Source of the DNA: Hemicordylus capensis
Taxonomy: Eukaryota > Chordata > Lepidosauria > Squamata > Cordylidae
Direction of reading: 5' to 3'
Assembly (NCBI RefSeq): GCF_027244095.1
Contig: NC_069665.1
Span: 1,490,501 to 1,554,500, forward strand
DNA: 64,000 nt
Of the stretch, positions 45,170 through 56,400 are shown piece after piece; the first letter of the stretch is position 1; every line of letters begins with the position of its first letter. A program made the position numbers and the translations under genes. The notes under the pieces were generated by a model. It made no database searches. It saw only the letters and a program-made list of their open reading frames with translations, and was not told the origin of the DNA.

Positions 45170-46951
45170 ATGTCCGAGAGCTGGCAACAGCCCCCCCCAC
45201 CCCCCCCGCAGCAGCCGCCGCCCCACCATGCTGGGGCGGCTGCACTCCCCGAGCACCCCATTCCCTCGAGCGCGGTGGCGGAGAACGCCCTGGGCTGCGC
45301 CGTCTACGGCATCCTCCTCCAGCCGGAGCCCAGCAGCCTGCAGCACCACCCGCCCCTCCCCGCCGGCAGCGGAGAGGCCTCCCCCAAGTGCGGGGTCTGT
45401 GGGCACGACCTGGCGCATCTCTCCAACCCGCAGGAGCACCAGTGCCTGCAGGGGGGCGCCGACCGCTCCTTCCAGTGCACCCAGTGCCTGAAGATCTTCC
45501 ACCAGGCCACGGACCTCCTGGAGCACCAGTGCCTGCAGGTGGAGCAGAAGCCCTTTGTCTGCGGGGTCTGCAAGATGGGCTTCTCCCTCCTCACCTCCCT
45601 GGCGCAGCACCACAACGTCCACAACGGCAGCTCGGCCGTCAAGTGCTCCATCTGCGAGAAGTCCTACAAAGCCGCCTCCGCTGCCGTGGCTGCCGCTGCC
45701 CCGGAGGACCCCGCCCCGCCCCAGCAGCCGGCGGCGCTGAACCGGGCCCCCGTGGAGAAGCCCTACAGCTGCTCCATCTGCCAGAAGCCCTTCAAGCACC
45801 TCTCGGAGCTCTCCCGGCACGAGCGGGTGCACACGGGCGAGAAGCCCTACAAGTGCAGCCTCTGCGAGAAGAGCTTCAGCCAGTCCTCCCACCTGGTGCA
45901 CCACAAGCGCACCCACAGCGCCGAGCGGCCCTACAAGTGCACTGTCTGCGAGAAGGCCTTCAAGCACCGCTCGCACCTGGTGCGCCACATGTACGCCCAC
46001 TCGGGCGAGGCCCACCTCTTCCGCTGCAGCGTCTGCGAGCTGCACTTCAAGGAGTCCTCGGAGCTGCTGCAGCACCCCTGCACGCCCAGCGGGGAGCGGC
46101 CCTTCCGCTGCGGGGCCTGCCCCAAGGCCTTCCGGCGGCCCTCGGACCTGCGGCAGCACGAGCGCACCCACAGCACCGAGCGCCCCTTCCAGTGCGACCT
46201 CTGCCAGATGAGCTTCAAGCAGCAGTACGCCCTCATGCGCCACCGCCGCACCCACAAGGCGCTGGGGGCGGCGGGGCCCTCCGGGGAGCAGGAGCCGGCG
46301 CAGGCGCCCCCGCCCCCGCCGCCGCCCCCCTTCAAGTGCTCCCTGTGCGAGAAGGGCTTTGTGCAGCCGGCCCACCTGCTCTACCACCAGCACGTCCACG
46401 GCATCGAGAACCTCTTCAAGTGCAACGCCTGCCAGAAGGGCTTCGGCCAGTCCTCGGAGCTGCTGCGCCACCGCTGCGTCCAGAGCGCCGAGCGGCCCTT
46501 CAAGTGCGCGGCCTGCAGCAAGGCCTACAAGCGGGCCTCGGCCCTGCAGAAGCACCAGCTGGCCTCCCACTGCGCCGAGAAGCCCCTCCGCTGCACCCTC
46601 TGCGAGCGGCGCTTCTTCTCCTCCTCGGAGTTCGTGCAGCACCGCTGCGACCCGGCCCGCGAGCGGCCCCTGAAGTGCCCCGACTGCCAGAAGCGCTTCA
46701 AGTACGCCTCGGACCTGCAGCGCCACCGGCGGGTCCACACCGGGGAGAAGCCCTACAAGTGCCCGGCCTGCGAGAAGGCCTTCAAGCAGCGGGAGCACCT
46801 CAACAAGCACCACGGCGTCCACACCCGGGAGCAGCACTACAAGTGCATGTGGTGCGGGGAGCGCTTCCTGGACCTGGCCCTGCTGCAGGAGCACAGCGCC
46901 CAGCACACCTCGGCGGAGGGCACCTACCCGGTGGCCCCCTGCCTGCCCTGA
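45170..46951 (+). CDS. ZNF319: ZNF319, C2H2 zinc-finger protein, complete
   Basis: 593 residues in one exon (human 582). It starts MSESWQQPPPPPPQQPPP. That ATG is chosen because human ZNF319 begins MSESWQQPP; an in-frame ATG ten codons upstream is less likely. The N-terminus is Pro/Gln-rich and contains NALGCAVYGILLQPEP as in human. About 16 C2H2-type fingers follow, joined by linkers such as TGEKPYKC and SAERPYKC. Several fingers end in HxxxC or HPC (C2HC type, for example DLLEHQC, ELLQHPC, FVQHRC), a feature of ZNF319 orthologues. The protein is probably nuclear and may bind nucleic acid; its targets are not known to me. Third codon positions are almost all G or C, which opens long false frames on both strands. 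It is transcribed away from USB1 as in human. Confidence 0.96.
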   Translation: MSESWQQPPPPPPQQPPPHHAGAAALPEHPIPSSAVAENALGCAVYGILLQPEPSSLQHHPPLPAGSGEASPKCGVCGHDLAHLSNPQEHQCLQGGADRSFQCTQCLKIFHQATDLLEHQCLQVEQKPFVCGVCKMGFSLLTSLAQHHNVHNGSSAVKCSICEKSYKAASAAVAAAAPEDPAPPQQPAALNRAPVEKPYSCSICQKPFKHLSELSRHERVHTGEKPYKCSLCEKSFSQSSHLVHHKRTHSAERPYKCTVCEKAFKHRSHLVRHMYAHSGEAHLFRCSVCELHFKESSELLQHPCTPSGERPFRCGACPKAFRRPSDLRQHERTHSTERPFQCDLCQMSFKQQYALMRHRRTHKALGAAGPSGEQEPAQAPPPPPPPPFKCSLCEKGFVQPAHLLYHQHVHGIENLFKCNACQKGFGQSSELLRHRCVQSAERPFKCAACSKAYKRASALQKHQLASHCAEKPLRCTLCERRFFSSSEFVQHRCDPARERPLKCPDCQKRFKYASDLQRHRRVHTGEKPYKCPACEKAFKQREHLNKHHGVHTREQHYKCMWCGERFLDLALLQEHSAQHTSAEGTYPVAPCLP

Positions 46952-48186
46952 GCCGCCCCCGCCCTCCTCCTCCTCCGGCCAAAGGGATGGGCCATCCTGT
47001 CTCCACACACACACGGACGCGGCCTCTGGGACCTTCCCTGTGCCCGGAGGAGCAGCAGAAGCGAGCTGTGCCTCTGGGCTTGCTGGGCTCAGCACTCAGC
47101 AGCCTTTGCCCGCCAGCTCTCCCGCCCTGCGCAAGGGCCGGAGGTGGCTGGGGAGCCAGCAGTGAGCTAGGCGGCTGGGCCCCACCTCTGCTTTCAGGGC
47201 CTTTCCCTTTTCAAGCCAGCCAAATTCTGCTCAAGAGCGTTTGCAGAAGAAAGCGCAGTGCCGGGGGCGGGGGGGTTGCTTGTTTGGATCTCTGCTGCTT
47301 CCAAATGATGGGGCGGGACGCTCAACACTCATGACCCGAGAGGGGGCTTGTTGCAGGGGAGAAGGGCGGATTCGGCTCCTGGTAAGAACGCCTCCTTCCC
47401 GGGTCCCCTTGTGCCTCTCCTGTTCCTTTCAGTGCGATGACGCCTCTAGGAGGTGGTGCTGGAGATGGCTCTCCTCCCGGACTCCGGTTGCCGGCAGCGG
47501 AGTCTCTGCGTTCCCTCCCAGCTGCGGCGCTCTCAAGGTGCTTGTCGAGTGCTTCCAAGCCAGAGCACCCTCTTCCCGCTTGGGTATTAAATAGATCCGT
47601 GGAGGGCAGGGCTCTTGTTTACATGCACCTAAAGAACTTGGCAGAAGCGATCACTGAAGATGCACGCCTGGCTCTCCCCTGGAATGGTGATTTTTTTTTT
47701 TTTAGAACCCCCCTTGCTACTGTGATGTGATCGCCAGAATCGGGGGAGTGGGGCACCTGCAAAGGTGGTCCCTGGGATGGTTCTGTGAGACTCTTGTGAC
47801 TTATTTATTGTCTTCATCTTGCACAACCCTCACGTTGTGTTCGATGGAGAGTGCTGCAGCAGCAGAAGCAGCAAGACGCATTTTTCTGGGGCAGCTCAAA
47901 GAAAGAAGCTGGAGTTTCACAAGAAACGGAGTGTCACCTTGGGCTGGGGGGGCCCCACAGTAACGGAGGGGAGGCAGCTTTCTGCTGGGATCCTTCCCTT
48001 CTGCCAGCTGCTCAGAGGGAACTGCAGCTGGGCCTGCCAGGAACACGAACACAAACACAAACCGCCTTGTCTGTCTGTCTGCCGATAGAAACTTGGTCTT
48101 TCGTGGCACCTTGTACATAACTAACTTTTATGGAGTTTGTCTTCATTATTTTTCACGTTGCTTTTTTAAAAAGCAGTTTAATATTA

Positions 48187-48192
48187 ATTAAA
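48187..48192 (+). other. ZNF319: Poly(A) signal ATTAAA of ZNF319
   Basis: ATTAAA about 1.24 kb after the stop, with gttgggtgtcattttgg downstream. A further ATTAAA at 47585 is an alternative. Confidence 0.5.
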
Positions 48193-48219
48193 AGTCCATG
48201 TAGCCCAGTTGGGTGTCAT

Positions 48220-50360
48220 TTTGGATCCTTTCAAGGTACCAAGTATGCTGGATTTTAAGAGGCTCTTAAAAGTCTTGAGCAACTTCTCAAAGAAGTAAGT
48301 AAGTAAGTTGGGGGGACGGGTGCAGGCGTCCTTGCCTCCTGGTCAGAGGGGTGGGGCAGTGGGCTCAAAAGACCAGCAAGGAGAAACTTGTTTTCAGAAA
48401 TCCAAAAACATGTCTAGACTGGCAGTTCACCAACTGGAGGCCAGGACTTGTGGGGTCCTCTGTTGTTTTTTGTCTCCCCGGGGTCGGAAGCGATGACTAC
48501 CCAGAAGAAAGCATTTTAAAAACTAGCGCGTGGCTTGAATAGTACACGAGTGCATCTTCTCTTCCCCCACCCCTTGCAAAAGGCAGGAGCAAACTCTGGA
48601 GTGCCTGCTTTTTCTAACTCAAGTTGTATCTTGTGAGGGAAATGGTTTGCTTTTATTGGCAGCCATTTACACAAAATTGCCCTACCATGGAAAATGCAAG
48701 TGTGGTTCGTTATCGCCTCTGCCATGTTGCAGGCTCGTGAGACTGCAGGTAACCACACCAACTGCAGGTGTCACTGAGAGAGAGAGAGAGATTAACAGTG
48801 CCCAGCCTATTCCCATCTCCTGGCAGATAGACAAATACACACACACACACACACACGTGTAGTATTGGAGGCTGACTTATAGTGATAGCGGCGAGGAGGG
48901 TGTGATTAGCCCTTTCTCTGCAGGGTACTTATGTGGTTTCCTATCTATACGCTCCCCCCACCCCCGATCCCCAGAGCAGAAGCAGAGGGTGGTGGTGTGA
49001 TTAGTTTGAGCCTTCAGGTTATTAAGCCATGGGTAAAAGTGCCCTCCTGGGAGTTACTGCTCCTCTCCTCCAGTCACGCTGGACTTCCAGCCACATGTTC
49101 CAGCTGCAGACCACACCTTAGGTTGCCACAGAGGTCCGTCTCTGGCCCCCTTGGCCGCCCTCCTGGCTCCGATCCAGCACTTGGTGTGACCAGGCTCTCT
49201 GCAAAAGGGATGATTTCGACTCGAGAGCCGTTAAAGGCTGAGAAGGCATGTGGGGGGAGATGGCCGCCTCCTCTCTGTCCTGTCTCAGCCTCTGCATCAT
49301 CTGCCCGTGAGGCCTTGCCGCGTCCCCACTGGTGCCCCAGATCCGCACCGAGAGGGACATCCTGAGTGGCCCTTCCTTCCTCCCTTCCTGCATCCCCTGG
49401 AGCGGCTTATCAATTGCTAGCGTCCTCTGTGCAGCCGAAGCAGCCCTTTGAGCCCAAAGCCCCTTGGGGAGGGGGCGGCTTGGGTCAGCACACGGAAAAG
49501 GGCACCTGCCCTTTGGCAACTCTCTGCCCCTAAAGACATCCTGTGGCAGGATTCCTGCCTGTTGCTGTTGCGGTGATGCAGCCAGGAGCTTTGGATCTAC
49601 CCCTAAGCGACGGCACAGGAAACTAGCCCTGCTGGTTCCCAAGTAGCAAAGAAGGGAAGACCCACCCAGTTCAGAGCAAGAGCGGAGAAACGGAAGGCCT
49701 GCTGCTTAGCATGGTGCCACAGAGTTGCGTGCTGGAGGAGGGGGGACCCTGGGCAGCCCTTTCTCCCCCCCCCCCACTTGCTTCCTCCTTCAAGAGCCAA
49801 TTTTGCTGGCCAGGAAACACTTCCTCTGTGCCTTCCTGTGCTGAGGCAATGAATAGCCTTTATTCTTTGTGGATGTTCAAAAGCTGAAGAAGAAGATTTG
49901 CTTGGCTCTCGGCAACCTTTTCTGCTTCCTAGCGCCAAGGACGGAGGTAGTGAGAACGGCTAGAAGGGAAGAGGAGAGCCCCTTTAAAGAATAGAAGAAC
50001 AGCCCTGCTGGATCAGGCCCATGGCCTATCTAGTCCAGTATCCTGACTCACACCGTGGGCTAGAGTTGCCATGTCCCCGGATTTTAAGCATCTCATCCAG
50101 CTTGCTTAGCCCACCCAGAGCCTCCCAGGTTTCAGATAGGTGGGTGGGCCTGCAGGTTTGCTCTTTGGCTAACGTAGAACCAGTTGGCCTCTGGAAGGGC
50201 CCGTCTGAAGTGGGTCAGGACCAGCCCAGTTGAGGGTGGCCTCCTGGCAAATGGGTCCTCTGGTTCATGGCAGGCCTAGATCGCCAGGCCGCCTTTCTTA
50301 AGCAGAGCGTTCATTTCTCGCACGGAAGGTCTGGCCTCCATTTGGGGCCAGGAGCCGTAG
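48220..50360. other. Spacer between the convergent genes ZNF319 and TEPP
   Basis: No coding sequence recognised. It includes a (CA)n run at 48837-48857 and a minus-strand AATAAA at 49864-49859, a candidate TEPP poly(A) signal. A CR1-like fragment lies at 49990-50060. Confidence 0.5.
49990..50060 (-). mobile_element. CR1-like LINE 3'-end fragment
   Basis: aagaacagccctgctggatcaggcccatggcctatctagtccagtatcctg. It would lie in the TEPP 3' UTR if that gene ends at the AATAAA near 49860. Confidence 0.6.
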
Positions 50361-50369
50361 GGAGTCAGT

Positions 50370-50405
50370 TACCTGTGTGCTGATCCGAAGCTCCTGTAGG
50401 TATTA
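50370..50405 (-). CDS. TEPP: TEPP coding exon 6, possibly terminal
   Basis: Encodes NTYRSFGSAH after TTGCAG, matching human NTFRSFGSS. A donor-like CACAG|GTAACT follows, but reading through gives AGG TAA, a stop at once. Either it is the last exon or one more exon lies downstream unseen. Confidence 0.65.
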
Positions 50406-53400
50406 CTGCAACAAAACCAAACCATGTTATTTAAGTGGCAGAGAGAGAGTCACCAAGCGGTTTTTAGCGGAGAGGCTGTTCCAAGGGGAACCAGGTGCAT
50501 GTGAGGATACTTACACCATGTTGTAAGGGATGGGCTTTGGTCCGTATCTGTCCAGGCTGGGATTCTGGTTGAGGCAGTACTGGCAAGACACGGGGTGGGG
50601 GGGGGGAGAGGAGGGGGGCCTTCAGTGACAAAGCCCACCTTCCACATCCATAGCAAAGAAACACACTCCACAGCTCCTGAAATGCCACTTGGTCACACTT
50701 CGGGGGCACTTTTGTCATGCAACGGGCCAGCCAGAGGGCCTGAACTTCATTAATGTGGTATTTAAGAGTCTCTCTGCTCCATCTTTCAAGCTAGAAAGCT
50801 CCACAAGGTGGCTTACATGGAAGTCAAAGAAACCGCATTACAAGCAATGCAAGCTGCTCTTGTGGCAGCAAGTGTGAATTGTCCCCTTTGCCAAACAGGG
50901 TCCATCCTGGTTTGCATTTGAATGGGAGACTACAGGTGAGTGCTGTAAGATATTCCCCTCAGGGGATGGGGCTGCTCTGGGAAGAGGATCGGAGTCCAGG
51001 TTCCCTCCCTGGCAGCATCTCCAGATAGGACTGAGAGAGACTCCTGCCTGCAACCTTGGAGAAGCCGCTGCCAGTCTGTGTATGTAGACAATACTGAGCT
51101 AGATGGGCCAAGGGTCGGACTCAGTATATGGCAGCTTCTTATGTTCCTAATAGGTTCACGAAGTGCTTCTTAGGATGGGGGTCTAAAAACAGAGAGAGTG
51201 GAGCCAGGAAGTGGTAGTTATTCAAGGCGGGCTAACACAGAGTGAAATGGTCTGATTTCAGAGATACATCTGCATCTTGTTTACTATTGTAGCTACAGAT
51301 TTTCTGCAAAAAGGACACTTTCCAGGTGGGGAGACGCTTGGGGAAATCTAGACTCTGGGAGCTGCTGTTGGTGGCCCCTCTTCCTTGATGTGAATTGAGC
51401 CAGTGTTATTCTTTGGGCTCCTGGAGCTTGGATGAGGACCAGCTGTGTGTTTCACCCCCTTGTGATGTCTCGGAACAGGAGGAGGGAAGGGCTTAGTTGC
51501 TTCCCTAAGTGATTGTCAACACAGTCAACAACCTCCTCCTCCACAACCTGTCCACCCCTCCACCTTCACTCCCCAGAACCTTCCTTCTCCCTCTCATAAA
51601 AGAGAGGATTGTTAACGTTCACATGATCAGAGATTGGGTGGGACGAGCTTCCTACCCAACGTGGAGCAGTGTGTGCGCCTGTTTGATTGAGCACGAGTGA
51701 AAAACAAGGGAGGAGGGAGAGAGTGATCATGTGTGAGGCTCCCACTGGGTAGGAGAGATTTCCCTCCTGCCGCATTCAACAGCTGGGTACAGCTGCTGGG
51801 TCGGATGGGGCCCTCCTCTCCAGCGGGAGCCTTGCGCACGATCACACTCCTCGACGCCTCCTTTGCTTTTTTACTCACACACAGCCGAAAAGTGGGAACA
51901 CGCCCAGCTCCTGAATTGGGTAGAAGATGCTTGTCCTACCCAACTGACCTCGGCTCTGGCAGCCCCACAATCTTGTGAGAAGGACCCGGATTCACTTGAA
52001 GCTTTGCTTCCCTGCGTTTGCCATGGGCCACAGCGCTGCCGGTCTCTCCATCATCCACCAGTGTCCCGTCCCCCCACCCCGGCCACGTCAGCTTGTTTGC
52101 CCCCTGCCAAGAGAAGCCCCCTCTACACTTCTTCTTCGGAGGGTTCAGTAAGATGCCAGTCACTCCCCCCCCCCGACACATACACACTTGGGGCCAAGAT
52201 CAAAGGGGCCTGGGCCTCTTGCCAAATTCCTCCTCCTTCCAGGCCACTGAAGGGAATCGCTTGCCAAGTCAGCCTGGCCCTGGGGACCTCTGGCCAGCAA
52301 CATTCCCCCTACGTCAAGGAAAAAGTGGTCTCTTTACAGCGCCCAGCCCAAAGCAACTGCAAAACCTCCCCCCCCCCCCGCCGCAAAGACCCCACACTCC
52401 CACACCCCTGTGGAAACGGTCTCTCTTACCCGCCAGGTCTGGGTGACGTCAGGTTTTAAGTACCTCACGGCGTAGCAGCTGAACCCAAGAACTGCGAGGG
52501 AAGCACAGAAGAAGATGTCCGTTTGCCTTTGGGATCATGGTCCTGCCTGTGGCCTGTGTGTGACTGGGGAGCTACGAAGCCTTCTGGGATGCCTCTCCCG
52601 GCCTAAAATGTGGCATGTCCAGACTCAGAGAGAAAGCTGGCTGGCGAATGGGATGCGGGAGACTCTCCTTGCTGAAGAGTGTTGTCTAAGAGGAGCTTCC
52701 CAAGTGAGCGTCTCTCCCTCTGCATTAGTGGGGAAGCATGAAGCCAGAGCCGGCCTGTGCCATGATGCTGTGCAACCGCTTCAGAATGCGCTGCATCTGC
52801 TAATACCTCCATGCAGTTGGGAATCAGCCCCAACTAACTGGGCAAAGGAGAAGCCCCACCTACAGTGGTGGTGAGACTCTCTTGGATTTCGCAAAGGGAG
52901 AGCAGCTGGTTCTACTCAGCTCAGCACAGCATCCCTCCTGGTGGATGTTGTGGGTGCCTACCTTGCAGGGCTGGCCCTAGGGTTTTTGGCACCCTAAACA
53001 AAGTTTGACATTGGTGCGCGTGCACACACACACACACACACACACACACTTGAGAAGTGCAGAGCCCAGCTTCCACCTGAGCTGTGCAGGCTGCTAATTC
53101 ATGAGACTGAATGATCAGCCTGCACAGATGACCAGTGACTGAGTAGCCCACGAGGGTTTGAGGATCCAGTGGGGGAGAGATCCTAGTCCATGAAGGGGGC
53201 AAAACTCTGACCCTTCAGAGATGAAAAGATGCTGATCTTCATTTGGAAATCCAGGCGGAGACCGTTTCATTTTGGAAATGAATGCTGAGGCAGGCAATCC
53301 AAGAGCGGGAGTGCCGCTTCTGAGACCAAGTGTTCAGTGGGGACTGAAGTGCAATGAGCAAGCAAGGCTGAGTCTTGGCTGGGGTGCTGCAGAATGTGCA

Positions 53401-56400
53401 GGCCCTTTGGGGAGGAGAGGGAGGGATGGCATCCTCACACCACTGGGCAGGGGTGCAATGCACGAGGGAGAGAGAGAATAAATTGGCAGTGCTCTATACT
53501 GGCACCATTTCTCTCTCTCACACCCCCCCCCCCCGCAAGAATGGGTGCCTTGGATCTGCCCAGTGGATGGCTACCTTTTATTTTCTTTTTAGATTGTGAT
53601 CCCATCTGCTCATTCCTTTTACTATATATATTGCTTTGATTGTTGAAAAGCAGTGCATACATATTTAACAACAACAACAACAACAACAATAGTTAAGCCA
53701 GCGGCTTATCTGAAGAGAAATGCTGTTTCTCCAGCTTTCAGCTTATTTCAGCTGCGGATCAGTCTAGCAATTACCGTGAATGCTGGTGAAAGAGGCCAGG
53801 GAAGAGGAAAAGGCAGCCATTTCTCGCCAAGCGTGCTTTTAAGTATATGCGACTGAAATATTGTGACTGGTCTTGCCAGCTGCGACCTGACTATCTGTGG
53901 TTGGCAAGGTATTGTAGTGTTTGGGGAATGGTACAAGTGATTTGGGGGGGTTCCGAGGTTCAATCTGCTCATTCCTCTTGGTGATTTAAAGTGCATGTGA
54001 TGTTTTGGGGGAGTTTTGGGGGGAGAGGAATCTGCTCATTCCTCTTGGTGACTCTTGGCAATATTCAGGGATTTGGGGTGATTTTTCCTGATTTTTAACC
54101 ATTTCCCCGTTATTTTTCTGTGTTTTTGTGGCCGCGGTTCCCCTAACCCCCTGTTCCCCAAAGACTTTTATCCCTCGACAACCACAAATCTGCCAACCAC
54201 AGGGTTTTGCCACTACAGAACCCACACGGTTGGCAAGGGATGGCTGTAGTTCTTCCCTCCCAACTAGCTGGGTTTGGGAACAATTGGGGTGATGAATCAT
54301 CTGCTGGGCTTGGCTTGGCTTTGGCCAACTAATTATGACAGACATCTTGAGGCCAGGGGACCAAATTAATATGAATAGAATAGGAATTGAATAGGAATTG
54401 AAACAGAAACAGAATAGAATAGAAACAGAAACAGAATAGAATAGAAATAGGAATAGAATAGAAATAGAAATAGAAACAGAACAGAATAGAATAGAATAGC
54501 TCACAGCTCCACACCAGCTGGGAAATGTCTTCTTGAGGAGTGGGTTGAGGCAGAACATGCTGGGTTGGGACCCTGTGGTCCATCTGCTGGGGCCTTCTGT
54601 AGACCACCACCCCACATAAATGAATAATCAGTTTGAGAACTGCAGGGGGAAAGGCATCACTGGTGACTCCACCACAGAGGGAGTGACCAGGGGCGCAGCT
54701 AGGGGAAAGGGGGCCCGTTCCCCCCCCCACTTGGTGGCTCTCCAGAGCGAGGGAAATAATGAAGAAAATAGGGAGGGGTGGAGTTTGGGGCCCTCAGGAG
54801 CTGGGGGCCCTGGGTTCTTTGAACCCATCTGCTCAATTATAGCTACACCCCTGGCAGTGACGGACAGTGGCATCACCTTCTCTGAGAGCTGAAAGGGTAC
54901 CAAGGGGGACTGCGTCTCCTACCTCCTTTGTTAGCACTGGGTAGCTTGAATTCTCCAGCCGTGGAGACAAAGCGAGACCAGTCGTCCATGGCCCGTGTGT
55001 AGCTGGGCCACTCCTCCTGGTTCTTGCTGGGCAAGAGAGGCGCCATCTTTCCTGCTTGGTACTTCTGGGTCAGCCTCCTGCCCAGCTCCGTCATCCCCTG
55101 AGCATTGATGGGAAGGAAGGAAGGAAGGGGGGCCTTGTCAATACGCAGGAATTGGGGGTGCAGGGGTGCACATTTTAGGACTCTTCTGTGTGGTTTCAGG
55201 AAGGGTGGCCTTGCCTCCAGTTCTGGGGGAAGATGTGGGGGTTTTGAGGAGGAGGCATCTTCTCTCCAAAGCGGATATTTGGGTCAACGCTCCCACGGTC
55301 TCTCCGGTCTCTCCTTGTGATTTGTGAGAGAAGGTTTAATTCAGTGGCGCCAGGGCATAGCTACATTTGAATGGAGCGGGGAACAAATGTCCCTGAGCCC
55401 CTGGGGGGGGGTCCTGCCATTGGTGACATTCTGCTCTTTACTCTCCCTCTCACACCCCTCTGAAGAAGACGGCGGGGGCTGGGGCCCATCTTCACTGTTT
55501 GTGCCAGGGCCACTCCAACCTCACGATGACGCTGACTGGTGGCACCATGAAAAAATATATAAATTGGGCAAAATGCATTTCCAAGGGTGGGGAATACTTT
55601 GTCCCACATGTTAGATTTCTGAAATTAAAATCATGGTTTATTTTTACATCAATGCTCTCATCCTAAACCTACATGGAAGTGAGGGCATGAGGAACTGGTG
55701 TGTTACGTTAAACGTATTGACTGAGGATAATAAAGGAAAGCATGACAAGTAAGTAAAAAGTAACTTTCCTTTTTACCAAAGGGGTCTAGTAATGGTGGGG
55801 AGCTACACATTGGGGGGGGGCAATTTCCTCCTTTGGAGGACTATCTATGGTTCATTGCAACGGCATCTTCCAAGCCCCTGAGCTCGGGAAGGGATGTCCT
55901 CCTCTCAGCCTTGGAGAAGCATGTCCAGGATGCAGCCATGAATAAGCACAGCCTCTTCCTCTCTCCGGGTTAGGGGAATTGCTTCCTGCTGCAGAAGCTG
56001 TAGTCTGCAGGCTGGTTTGAGCTCACTCACCTGAAGGGAAGGCCTGGCAGGGCCTTCCAGGTGGGAAGGAGGGGAGGGGTCTCTGTCCCTCTCAGAGTTG
56101 CTCAGAAGAGGCTGTTTCAGCAGGTGCAGCTTGTCATGCAGGGAGAAGAGAAGGTGCACCTGCTGAGATGGCCTCTTCTGCACACCTCTGAGAGCGGAGG
56201 ACTCGGGCTGTCCACCTTTCCATGATGTGGTAGCCCAGTTAGTGTTGGCAGGCAGCAGCTGGGGGTTGCTCACTTGGTTGGCCCTAGCAGAGCTGCAAAT
56301 GTTTGACCGGCCACAGAAGGGCCATTTGGCAGAGCCGGATGATGGTGGAAGTGACTCACCAGGGAAGGTAAGCGCTGATTGGGCACTCCAGCCAGGGTGA

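Larger units (their letters stand above)
44937..48210 (+). other. ZNF319: ZNF319 terminal exon (5' UTR part, CDS, 3' UTR)
   Basis: The acceptor ctgtccttgcag ends at 44936. The exon continues through the coding region to a poly(A) signal ATTAAA at 48187-48192, followed by a GT-rich stretch. The 3' UTR is about 1.25 kb. The upstream untranslated exon lies in the CpG island at 40080-41600. Confidence 0.65.
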
